A stretch of 64,000 nt of DNA, from positions 372,001 through 436,000 of the forward strand of contig NZ_JAPZSK010000002.1 in assembly GCF_027531815.1 (NCBI RefSeq), written 5' to 3'. The notes below the pieces were generated by a model. It made no database searches. It saw only the letters and a list, made by a program, of their open reading frames with translations, and had not been told where the DNA came from. The DNA is from Gemmatimonas sp. (GTDB lineage Bacteria > Gemmatimonadota > Gemmatimonadetes > Gemmatimonadales > Gemmatimonadaceae). The position numbers were made by a program, and so were the translations under genes. Positions 9,731 to 17,349 of the stretch are shown in pieces; the first letter of the stretch is position 1; each line of letters starts with the position of its first letter.

Positions 9731-10396
9731 GGCGCAAGCCTCCGACCCTGCATCGACCTCCAGTCCGGTGGAGCGGCCGACCGCGACTGGGACCGTTGGA
9801 CGGTGGCGAGGAGGTCGGTTCCGGGTGACATCGACGTGAGCTGGCGCCGAGGCGCCCGGAGCCAGTCAGTCACTCCTCGTGGAACGCAGGAATCCAGCCG
9901 GTTGAGCGGCGCTGTCACTCCAGACGGCGCCGCTGTTTGCGTATGGGAGCTCCCGCAATGGTCTGGGCGGCGGATCCGGGGCGGTACATTCCGCTCACCC
10001 CAGATGGTCCGCACCGAAATTCGATACTGGGCCGCGACCTTACGGGGCCGCTCGCCCGCGTACAGCATCGACTGGACGGCGTGTCAATCCAAACATCCTG
10101 AGCATCCTCCTCGTGCGCCTCCCGCCCGGGGCACTGACCTACCCAGGGTCGACGCTATGGTGGGGCGAAAGGGCTCAGGTGTGACAGACTTTAGCGAGAT
10201 ACCGTGACGGAGTTTAGAGACCCACACCTCGAAACCCGGGGCGGTTCAGCCGTGGGCGGAAAGCAGCGCCGTTGTCGCTCTTGCAGATACAACGGGATTT
10301 CGCGTCGGACCTCGAGTCACGAGGCCCAATGCGTCTCGGGGAATGCCGAAGGCTCGCCCTTTATCCGGTGTAGCACCCGTGTAGATCCAAACGAAA
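9731..10396. other. Gene-poor stretch with possible mobile-element debris
   Basis: About 665 bp with no intact gene. On the minus strand, 9993-10068 can encode a short helix-turn-helix-like peptide (GERPRKVAAQYRISVRTIW) that resembles the DNA-binding helix of transposases or small regulators, but the frame soon becomes low-complexity. Around 10181-10220 two similar 16-19 nt boxes lie in tandem and look like an insertion-sequence terminus. No transposase remains. The stretch ends at the terminator of tRNA-Asn. Confidence 0.45.
10180..10220. repeat. Tandem boxes resembling an insertion-sequence end
   Basis: Two copies of a related box start with GTGAC: one at 10181-10199 (GTGACAGACTTTAGCGAGA) and one at 10204-10219 (GTGACGGAGTTTAGAG), 23 bp apart. 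Repeated GTGACGGA-TTT boxes near an end are seen in some IS481/IS3-like elements, where the transposase binds. No target duplication or opposite end was found, so this is a tentative solo relic. Confidence 0.3.
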
Positions 10397-10425
10397 AACG
10401 GCCAGCCCCTAGAAGGCTGGCCGTT
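10397..10425 (-). terminator. Intrinsic terminator of tRNA-Asn
   Basis: An 11-bp stem (AACGGCCAGCC with GGCTGGCCGTT) and a 7-nt loop, followed in the minus-strand direction by TTTTCGTTT. It lies 25 nt past the tRNA 3' end. The stem is perfect and the T-run is clear. Confidence 0.88.
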
Positions 10426-10450
10426 CTCGTAAGTCGTTGATATTCAACAG

Positions 10451-10523
10451 CTCCCGGGGAGGGACTCGAACCCCCGACAGGGTGATTAACAGTCACCTGC
10501 TCTACCACCTGAGCTACCCGGGA
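10451..10523 (-). tRNA. tRNA-Asn (GTT)
   Basis: The minus strand reads as a complete cloverleaf of 73 nt. The 7-bp acceptor stem is TCCCGGG/CCCGGGA with discriminator G. The D-arm is GCTC-AGGTGGTA-GAGC and the anticodon arm is GGTGA-CTGTTAA-TCACC with anticodon GTT. The T-arm contains GGTTCGAGTCC. CCA is not encoded. It has its own promoter (10563-10591) and terminator (10397-10425), so it is a single-gene transcription unit between uvrA and the gene-poor stretch. Confidence 0.96.
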
Positions 10524-10562
10524 ATACCTCTCCGACAGCTACCTGCGTTGCCGGAGCCCCAA

Positions 10563-10591
10563 ATAATCAACCACCTGCCGGGCAGAGTCAA
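10563..10591 (-). promoter_or_regulatory. Predicted sigma-70-type promoter for tRNA-Asn
   Basis: On the minus strand, TTGACT (10591-10586) and GATTAT (10568-10563) are separated by exactly 17 nt. They lie about 40 nt before the tRNA 5' end and just after the uvrA stop codon. Good matches to the -35 (5/6) and -10 (4/6) consensus with ideal spacing. Confidence 0.7.
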
Positions 10592-10601
10592 GCGGCCCGG
10601 G

Positions 10602-13439
10602 CTACCGGGGAAGCACGGTCTGCAGCCACCGCCCCGTGTGCGAGGACTCCGTCGCGGCGATCGCTTCCGGCCGTCCCATGGCCACCACCTGACCGCCGCC
10701 ATCCCCGCCGTCGGGGCCCATGTCGATGATCCAGTCGGCCAGCTTGATCACGTCGAGATTGTGCTCGATGAGCAGGAGCGTGTGCCCCTGGTCGAGCAGC
10801 CGCTCGAACACCTGCGCCAGCTTCCGGATATCCTCCAGATGCAACCCGGTGGTGGGCTCATCGAGGACGTAGAGCTTGCGGGCCGAGCCCTTCGCGGTGA
10901 GCGCCAGTTCGCGCGCAATTTTGAGCCGTTGCGCCTCGCCGCCGGACAGGGTGGTGGCCGGCTGGCCCAGCCGTAGATACCCCAGCCCAACCTGCTGCAC
11001 GTGCCACAGCGCCTGCGCCAGCTTATCCTCGCGCGGGAAAAAGCGGATCGCTTCGTCGACGGTGAGCTCGAGCACGTCGGCGATACTGCGGCCGCGCAGC
11101 CGGACCTCGAGAACCTCGGGCTTGAACCGCTTGCCCCCGCACGCATCGCACGGCACGAACACGTCGGCCATGAACACCATCTCCACCTCGATCGCGCCGG
11201 CGCCCTCGCAATGCTCGCAGCGGCCACCGGCCACGTTGAACGAAAAGTGCCCCGCGCCGTAGCCGCGGGTGCGCGCCAGCGGGGTCTCGCTGAACAGTCG
11301 CCGGATCTCGTCGTACGCCTTCACGTAGGTAACCGGGTTGGAGCGCGGCGATTTGCCAATGGGGCTCTGATCCACCAGCACCACATCGTCGAGGTGCTCG
11401 TCGCCCGAGAGTGAGACGAAGTCGCCAACGGTCTCGCCGAGATGCTCCTTCGCGGAGTGCTCACCATGCAGCCGCGATTCGATGGCGTGAAAGAGCACAT
11501 CGTGCACGAGCGTACTCTTCCCCGACCCCGACACACCGGTCACCACCGTCAGGGCGCCCAGCGGGATGCGCACGTCCACGCCGTGCACATTGTGCGCGCG
11601 CGCACCGCGCAGCGCGAGCCAGCGCGGGCCGAGCGTGCGTCGCGCCGCGGGGACGTCAATGCGTCGCGCGCCCGTGAGGTACTGCCCGGTGAGTGGGCTG
11701 CTGGCGACGTCGGCCATGGGGCCGGCAAACACCACCTGGCCGCCCTGTTCACCGGCTGCGGGCCCCATTTCCACCATGAAATCGGCAATGCGCATGGCTT
11801 CGAGGTCATGCTCCACCATCACCACGGTATTGCCGAGGTCACGGAGCCGCACGAGCAGCGAGAGCAGCCGGTCGAGATCGCGCGGGTGCAGCCCGATGCT
11901 GGGTTCGTCCAGCACGTAGGTGGTGTCGACCAGGGCGGCCCCCAACGCGTTCGAGAGCGTAATGCGCTGGGCCTCGCCGCCGCTGAGGGTGCGCGTCGCG
12001 CGATCGAGCGTGAGATAGGTGAGCCCCACGTCGGCCAGGAAGCGCACACGCGCGCGCGCCTCGCGCAGCACGGTCTCCGCGATGTGCGCAGCGCTGCCGG
12101 TGAGCGTCAGCTCATCGAGCCACCGCCGGAGATCGCGCACCGGCAGGCGCGTCACGTCGGCAATGGTGCGCCCCCCGATGCGCACCTGCAGGGCGTCGGC
12201 CTGCAGCTTGGTGCCGCCGCAGGTGGCGCAGTCCTGCGCGCTCTGGTATTTGCGCAGGAAGATGCGGATGTACTGCTTGTAGCGCTTGTCCTCGAGCGCC
12301 TTGAGGAACGGATAGATCCCGGTGTACTGCCGCGTGGCGCCGTGGAGCAGGTCGCGCCGCACCTTGGCGGGGAGCGATTTCCACGGAGCATCGGGCGAAG
12401 CGCCAAGCGCGCGAACCTGATCGACGACCAGCCGGCGCTGCTTCTCGTAGCGCGGCGCCGTCCAGGGATCGATCGCCCCGTCGCGAACGGAGCGATCCGG
12501 ATTGGGAACGATGAGTTTCTCGTCGTAGTCGAGCGTGGCGCCAAAGCCGTTGCACGTGGCGCAGGCCCCGCGCGGGTTGTTGAAGGAAAAGAGCTGCGGC
12601 GTGGGGGCCGGGGCGCGGGTGCCGTCGTTCGCGCACTCGAAGCGTTCGGTGAAGGCCATCCGGGTTACCGGGTGCCCGGCGGGGGCCGCCTGCAGCACTG
12701 GTGGTGGCAGCACCGGTTCCGGGAACAGCAGGACCGCGTCGCCGTCGCCCTCGAGAAACGCCGTCTGGACGGCTTCGGCAATGCGGCCGGCCGCCGCCGC
12801 CTCGATGCGCAGCCGGTCGATCACGACATGGACGTCGGGGGTGGCGGACAGGTCGAGCGTGTCCGCTGTCACGTCGTCGAGGTGGTGCACCACCTCGCCC
12901 ACGGCAACCCGCACGAACCCGCGGGCCCGCAGATTTTCGGCGATGACGGCGTGCGTGACCTGCGAGGAGCGCACGAGCGGGCAGGCCACCATGAAGCGCG
13001 TGCCGGCGGGCAGGGCCAGCACCAGGTCGGTAACGGATTGCACCGTGTCGGGGCGCAGCTCACGGTCGCAGATGCGGCAATACGTACGGCCAACGCGTGC
13101 CCAGAGCAGGCGCAGATAATCGTAGATCTCTGTGGCGGTGCCCACCGTCGAACGGGACGTGCGGGTGGGGTTCTTCTGCTCGATCGCCACCGCCGGCGAC
13201 ATGCCGTCCACCCCGTCCACCGCCGGCTTCTCCATGCGCTCGAGGAACTGGCGCGCATAGGCGGAGAGTGACTCCACGTACCGGCGTTGTCCTTCGGCAT
13301 AGAGCGTGTCGAAGGCCAGCGACGACTTCCCGGACCCCGAGACCCCGGTGATGACGGTGATGGCGCGTCGGGGCAACTCGAGGTCGAATCCCTTGAGGTT
13401 GTGCTGCCGTGCGCCACGGATGCGGATCTTGTCCTTCAT
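10602..13439 (-). CDS. uvrA: Excinuclease ABC subunit A
   Basis: The DNA damage-recognition ATPase of nucleotide excision repair, working with UvrB. The 945-aa protein has two ABC ATPase halves with Walker A motifs GVSGSGKSSLAFDTL and GVSGSGKSTLVHDVL. Signature motifs are TLSGGEAQRI and TLSGGEAQRLKIARELA, with Walker B segments in each half. The second zinc module is intact (CEHCEGAG and CDACGG). In the first module the usual CxxC is C269-A-N-D272, so one cysteine is replaced by aspartate, while the partner pair ACATCNGFG is kept. Full length for the family. ATG at 13439; it diverges from the ABC exporter gene with 72 bp between them. Confidence 0.96.
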   Translation of the reverse strand: MKDKIRIRGARQHNLKGFDLELPRRAITVITGVSGSGKSSLAFDTLYAEGQRRYVESLSAYARQFLERMEKPAVDGVDGMSPAVAIEQKNPTRTSRSTVGTATEIYDYLRLLWARVGRTYCRICDRELRPDTVQSVTDLVLALPAGTRFMVACPLVRSSQVTHAVIAENLRARGFVRVAVGEVVHHLDDVTADTLDLSATPDVHVVIDRLRIEAAAAGRIAEAVQTAFLEGDGDAVLLFPEPVLPPPVLQAAPAGHPVTRMAFTERFECANDGTRAPAPTPQLFSFNNPRGACATCNGFGATLDYDEKLIVPNPDRSVRDGAIDPWTAPRYEKQRRLVVDQVRALGASPDAPWKSLPAKVRRDLLHGATRQYTGIYPFLKALEDKRYKQYIRIFLRKYQSAQDCATCGGTKLQADALQVRIGGRTIADVTRLPVRDLRRWLDELTLTGSAAHIAETVLREARARVRFLADVGLTYLTLDRATRTLSGGEAQRITLSNALGAALVDTTYVLDEPSIGLHPRDLDRLLSLLVRLRDLGNTVVMVEHDLEAMRIADFMVEMGPAAGEQGGQVVFAGPMADVASSPLTGQYLTGARRIDVPAARRTLGPRWLALRGARAHNVHGVDVRIPLGALTVVTGVSGSGKSTLVHDVLFHAIESRLHGEHSAKEHLGETVGDFVSLSGDEHLDDVVLVDQSPIGKSPRSNPVTYVKAYDEIRRLFSETPLARTRGYGAGHFSFNVAGGRCEHCEGAGAIEVEMVFMADVFVPCDACGGKRFKPEVLEVRLRGRSIADVLELTVDEAIRFFPREDKLAQALWHVQQVGLGYLRLGQPATTLSGGEAQRLKIARELALTAKGSARKLYVLDEPTTGLHLEDIRKLAQVFERLLDQGHTLLLIEHNLDVIKLADWIIDMGPDGGDGGGQVVAMGRPEAIAATESSHTGRWLQTVLPR

Positions 13440-13511
13440 CCGTGAAAGCTATTGGCTCGCGCAAAGGGGGGCGGCGGGGCGAGGGCGGGGGCCTGCTAGA
13501 TTGCGCGGGTC

Positions 13512-15467
13512 ATGGCTGCCGCCCCTGCTTCCGCCCACCCCGACGACGACGCCCTGGGCGCGGCCTACGACGCGCGGCTGGTACGGCGCCTCCTGCGCTA
13601 CGTGCGCCCGTATCGGGCCCTCGCGGCGGCGGCCCTCGGGTGCATCGGGGTGGCGGCGGCGCTGCAGCTGGCCGCGCCTATCCTGACGCGCTGGGTCATC
13701 GACGTGGCGTGGCCCGCGCGCGACCGCATGCTGGTGGTGCAGGTGGCCGGCGGCTTTGCCGCCCTGCTCGTCCTGCAGTTTGCCGCCTCGTACGGCGAGA
13801 CGCTGTTCACCGCGTTGCTCGGGCAGCGCGTGATGCGCGACCTGCGGGCGGAGCTCTTTGCGCATGTGCAGCGGCTGCCCATCGCCTACTTCGACCGGAC
13901 GCCCGTGGGGCGGCTCGTCACGCGTGTCACCAGCGACGTGGAGGCGCTGAACGAGCTGTTCACCTCCGGCGTGGTATCGGGGGTGGGAGATCTGTTCACG
14001 CTGGTGGCCATCAGCGTGGTCATGCTGGTCGTGGACTGGCGCCTGGCGGTTGCCGCCTTCGTGGTGATTCCTCTGGTGCTGCTCACCTCCCGCGTCTTCC
14101 AGCGGCACGTGCGGGAGACCTACCGCGAGATCCGGGCGCGGGTGGCGCAGGTGAACGCCTATCTCGGCGAGCGACTGTCCGGCATGCGGCTCATTCAGCT
14201 CTTCGGTCGCGAGCACAGCGAGGCGCAGCGATTCGCCCGGCTCAACGACGGGCACCTCGACGCGCAGCTCCGCTCGATCACCGTGTACGCGCTGTATTTC
14301 CCGGTCATCGAGTTCCTCACCACGCTGGCGCTGGCCAGTCTGCTCGTGACCGCCGCCGGCGAAGTCGCGGGCCAGCGGGTGACCGTGGGGACCGTGGCGG
14401 CCTTTCTCCAGCTCGTGCGCCGCTTCTTCCAGCCCCTCCAGGATCTGTCGGAGAAGTACAACATCCTGCAGGCGGCCATGGCGGCGTCGGAGCGACTCTT
14501 CGGGCTGCTCGATACCCCGGGCACGGCCGGCCACGCCCCCTCTCCGGACCGGGAGGTCCGGGTGCGCGCCATGGCCAGCCAGGGGGTGACCGTGCAGTTC
14601 GAGCACGTCTGGTTTGCCTACGGTACCGCCACGCCGTCCGACGAACCGGTCGGAGAATCGGTGAGGGAGCCGGTCGGGGAGCCGGCGGGGGAACCGCACA
14701 GGGCACCGGAGACGGGCGACAACGTCCCCTGGGTACTGCGCGATGTCTCCTTCACGGTGGGACCCGGCCAGTCGCTGGCGCTCGTGGGGCACACGGGGGC
14801 CGGCAAGAGTACCATCGTGAACCTCCTGCTGCGCTACTACGAACCCCAGCGCGGGCGCATTCTGGTGAATGGGGAGGACGTCCGGCAGTTGCCGCTGGAC
14901 GTGCTCCGTTCCCTCATGGCCTATGTCCAGCAGGACATCTTCCTCTTCGCCGGCGACGTGCTCACCAATGTGCGCCTGTCGGCGCCGCTCGGTGAAGCGG
15001 AGGTCCGTCGGGCGGCGGCGCGGGTGGGGGCCGACCGTGTGATCGACCGGCTGCCGGGGGGCTGGGGGCATGTGCTGGGAGAGCGAGGGGCCGGCGTGAG
15101 CGTGGGGGAGCGGCAGTTGCTCGCCTTCGCCCGCGCTATTGCGGCTGATCCCGCGGTCCTGCTGCTCGACGAAGCCACCAGCGCGGTGGATTCGCGCGTG
15201 GAGGCCGACATCCAGGAGGCGGTACGCGCGTTGATGCGGGGGCGCACGACCATTGCCATTGCGCACCGACTCAGCACCATCACCGATGCCGACGAGATCC
15301 TCGTGCTGCACCACGGCGAAGTGATCGAGCGTGGCACGCACCGCTCGCTGATCGAGGCCGGCGGCACCTACGAGCGCCTGTTCCGGCTGCAGGCCGGCGA
15401 CGATGCGCTGGCAAACTTGCCCTCAGCCCAAGGGACACGCTTGCCAACCGACGCGACTGTCGGGTAG
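13512..15467 (+). CDS. ABC transporter, fused permease and ATPase (MsbA/BmrA type)
   Basis: A 651-aa half-transporter that should dimerise in the inner membrane and export a lipid, drug or peptide. Six transmembrane helices occupy about residues 30-310 (including FDRTPVGRLVTRVTSDVEALNE, typical of exporters). The nucleotide-binding domain follows with A-loop tyrosine (HVWFAYG), Walker A GHTGAGKST, Q-loop YVQQDIFLF, Walker B AVLLLDEATS and switch AHRLSTI. The signature motif reads GVSVGERQL instead of LSGGQ. About 30 residues with repeated EPVGE/EPAGE units are inserted between the A-loop and the next strand, an unusual place for a low-complexity segment. ATG at 13512. Substrate cannot be inferred. 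Confidence 0.92.
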   Translation: MAAAPASAHPDDDALGAAYDARLVRRLLRYVRPYRALAAAALGCIGVAAALQLAAPILTRWVIDVAWPARDRMLVVQVAGGFAALLVLQFAASYGETLFTALLGQRVMRDLRAELFAHVQRLPIAYFDRTPVGRLVTRVTSDVEALNELFTSGVVSGVGDLFTLVAISVVMLVVDWRLAVAAFVVIPLVLLTSRVFQRHVRETYREIRARVAQVNAYLGERLSGMRLIQLFGREHSEAQRFARLNDGHLDAQLRSITVYALYFPVIEFLTTLALASLLVTAAGEVAGQRVTVGTVAAFLQLVRRFFQPLQDLSEKYNILQAAMAASERLFGLLDTPGTAGHAPSPDREVRVRAMASQGVTVQFEHVWFAYGTATPSDEPVGESVREPVGEPAGEPHRAPETGDNVPWVLRDVSFTVGPGQSLALVGHTGAGKSTIVNLLLRYYEPQRGRILVNGEDVRQLPLDVLRSLMAYVQQDIFLFAGDVLTNVRLSAPLGEAEVRRAAARVGADRVIDRLPGGWGHVLGERGAGVSVGERQLLAFARAIAADPAVLLLDEATSAVDSRVEADIQEAVRALMRGRTTIAIAHRLSTITDADEILVLHHGEVIERGTHRSLIEAGGTYERLFRLQAGDDALANLPSAQGTRLPTDATVG

Positions 15468-15548
15468 CTTCGCCTGTGGCCGTCCTGCTCCTTGGGGGGC
15501 GGCTGCTGAGTTCCCAGTACTTCCTCTCCGGACGAACACCCCACCCAC

Positions 15549-16325
15549 GTGCAGCTATCTGTCGCCGCCGGTACCGATGTCGGACGCATTCGGGCAGGCA
15601 ATGAAGACAGTCTCTATGCGGACGCCGATCAGGAGCGCGGGCTCTTCATCGTGGCCGATGGCATGGGGGGACACGCCGCTGGTGAAGTGGCCAGCGAGAT
15701 GGCGGTCCAGATTGTCGCGCGGGATCTCTCCGACGTTCGTGACCTGACGACGGGCGGCGCCGGGTCGCGCATGGCCGACGCGCTCAAGAGCGCCAATCGC
15801 GCCATCTACGAGCGCACCATTCAGGAAGCCGACAAGCAGGGCATGGGCACCACGGCGTCCTGCCTGCTCATGGGGCAGGGTCGGTTCATCATCGGCCATA
15901 TCGGCGATTCGCGCGTGTATCTGCTGCGCGACGGCCAGCTCCGGCAGATCACGAAGGACCACTCGTACGTGCAGGAGCAGGTCGATGCCGGTTTCCTGAC
16001 CCCCGAGCAGGCGCGCTACCACCCCTACAGCAACGTCATCACACGTTGCGTTGGCGCCAACGCCGTGGTCGAGGCCGACGTGCTCACCGGCGAGCTGCAG
16101 ATTGGCGATCTCTATCTGGTCGCCTCCGACGGACTCACGGGCATGGTCGAGGACCCGCAACTCAAGAAGATCCTCGAATCCAGGCAGACGCCGGGACGCA
16201 TGGTGGACGCCATGATCACCGAAGCGAATCGGCGTGGCGGTCTGGACAACATCACGGCCATCGTGGTGCAGGTAGTGAAGGTCACCGGCATCGCGACGGG
16301 CGAAATGCCCGCGGTCCTTGGCTGA
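15549..16325 (+). CDS. PP2C-type protein serine/threonine phosphatase
   Basis: A 258-aa cytoplasmic metal-dependent phosphatase. The motifs occur in PP2C order: RAGNEDSLYAD, FIVADGMGGHAAGEVAS, GTTASCLLM, HIGDSRVYLLRDG, ITKDHSYVQEQV, YLVASDGLTG and a closing RRGGLDNITAIVVQV. The metal-binding aspartates (NED, DGMGGH, SDGLTG, DN) are all present. The likely start is GTG at 15549; its Shine-Dalgarno is weak. The last bases overlap the TTG start of the small gene that follows. It probably reverses Hanks-type kinase phosphorylation, but no kinase gene is in the window. Confidence 0.93.
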   Translation: MQLSVAAGTDVGRIRAGNEDSLYADADQERGLFIVADGMGGHAAGEVASEMAVQIVARDLSDVRDLTTGGAGSRMADALKSANRAIYERTIQEADKQGMGTTASCLLMGQGRFIIGHIGDSRVYLLRDGQLRQITKDHSYVQEQVDAGFLTPEQARYHPYSNVITRCVGANAVVEADVLTGELQIGDLYLVASDGLTGMVEDPQLKKILESRQTPGRMVDAMITEANRRGGLDNITAIVVQVVKVTGIATGEMPAVLG

Positions 16326-16536
16326 CGAGACGGTCGGCGGGTTGGCCGACCTGTATCTCGGCAACCTGCTGTACGCGCTCGAGCGGTGCGCACTGTCGCT
16401 CGAGTCTGATGGAAAGCCGCTCGACGCCGCGTTCTATCGCGGCATCGGTCGAAAACTGGCCGACGCCCACCGACAGGCGCGCCCCGGTGACGCGGCCTCT
16501 CCCTCCCCCTCCCCCTCCTCCGGATCGCTGCCATGA
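16318..16536 (+). CDS. Small 72-aa protein linking PP2C and thioredoxin-like genes
   Basis: An unrecognised small protein (LADLYLGNLLYALERCALSL near the start, then an amphipathic helix and a Ser/Pro-rich tail). It starts with TTG at 16318, overlapping the phosphatase stop by 8 bp, and its TGA overlaps the ATG of the next gene (ATGA). Both junctions therefore look translationally coupled. The N-terminal 50 residues look like a folded helical domain and codon use matches the neighbours; no catalytic motif is present. Start choice is uncertain because no Shine-Dalgarno is visible. It may regulate the phosphatase, but that is inference from position only. Confidence 0.6.
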   Translation: MADETVGGLADLYLGNLLYALERCALSLESDGKPLDAAFYRGIGRKLADAHRQARPGDAASPSPSPSSGSLP

Positions 16537-17300
16537 GCTCATTCCGTCGCTGTGCGATTGCCCTCCTGGGCGGCGCGGTGCTGGCGCCGACCGCCCCGCT
16601 GCGGGCGTTTCCGGCCCCCTTTGCGGTCGCCAATGGCGGCGCTGGTTCCGGCCTGGTGCCATGCGGAGCCTCGGCATCGCGCGTACGTCCGGCGCCTGAG
16701 GCGGCGCCTGAGGCGTGGCCCGTCCCGGCCTACGCCGACAGCACGCTGGCCGCCCTGCACGCCAGCGGACAGTCGTTCGCCGATTTCGTTGCCGCAACGA
16801 AGGCGCGCCGGGACGGGTGGCTGCGGCTGGCCGATAGTGCGCAGGTGGACGACGCCCTCGTGCAGCGCGCGCGGGCAGCGGGGGGAAGCTGGAAGCTGCT
16901 GGTGGTGGCGGTCGACGCCTGCGGGGATTCGATGAATACCGTGCCGTACGTCGCGCGTCTCGCCTCCCAGGCTGGCGTGGACCTGCGCATCGTGCTGCCG
17001 ACGGCCGGCCGGCCGGTGCAGGAGCAGCACCGGTCGCTCGACGGCCGCGTGGCCACGCCCACCTTCGTGCTGCTCGACGCCGAGGGGCGCGAGCGCGGCT
17101 GCATTGTCGAGCAGCCCCGGGCCCTGCGCGAGTGGTCGTCAGCTGAGCGGAAGCGCGCGCCGCTGGACTCGGTGCACGCCGGGATCCGCGCCTTCTACGC
17201 CAAGGATCAGGGCGCGGCCATTGCCCGCGAGACCGTGGAGATGCTCGAGGCAGCGGCCGCCGGCCGCGTCCACTGCGACCGCGGCAGCGCCGCCAGCTGA
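16533..17300 (+). CDS. Exported thioredoxin-fold protein
   Basis: A 255-aa protein with an N-terminal signal-like segment (RRCAIALLGGAVLAPTAPLRAF) and a thioredoxin-like core. The core has WKLLVVAVDACGDSMN followed by an alpha helix, VDLRIVLPTAG and the cis-proline-like ATPTFVLLDAEGRERG. The CxxC site is reduced to a single cysteine (CGDS), so a classic disulfide exchange is unlikely unless it pairs with the later Cys in RGCIVEQP. A similar single-cysteine arrangement is seen in thioredoxin-family proteins of unknown role. The start ATG overlaps the previous stop. It faces the HD gene with a 49-bp convergent gap. Confidence 0.7.
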   Translation: MSSFRRCAIALLGGAVLAPTAPLRAFPAPFAVANGGAGSGLVPCGASASRVRPAPEAAPEAWPVPAYADSTLAALHASGQSFADFVAATKARRDGWLRLADSAQVDDALVQRARAAGGSWKLLVVAVDACGDSMNTVPYVARLASQAGVDLRIVLPTAGRPVQEQHRSLDGRVATPTFVLLDAEGRERGCIVEQPRALREWSSAERKRAPLDSVHAGIRAFYAKDQGAAIARETVEMLEAAAAGRVHCDRGSAAS

Positions 17301-17349
17301 CCAGTCCGGCTCCCCGGTCAGGGGAAGGTCGGCGCAGAATGCAGGCGGG

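Noticed and set aside
9541-10068. Minus-strand frame with a helix-turn-helix-like start
   Set aside because: Only the first 25 residues look like a DNA-binding helix; the rest becomes low-complexity and it overlaps the PEP-CTERM gene 3' end. Kept as debris, not a gene.
11442-13271. Plus-strand open frame across uvrA
   Set aside because: uvrA is on the minus strand with all ABC motifs; the plus frame is low-complexity His/Arg/Ala.
13449-15341. Minus-strand open frame of 630 codons across the ABC transporter
   Set aside because: It overlaps the fully motif-supported transporter; the residue composition (His, Gln, Arg) is typical of a GC-driven shadow.
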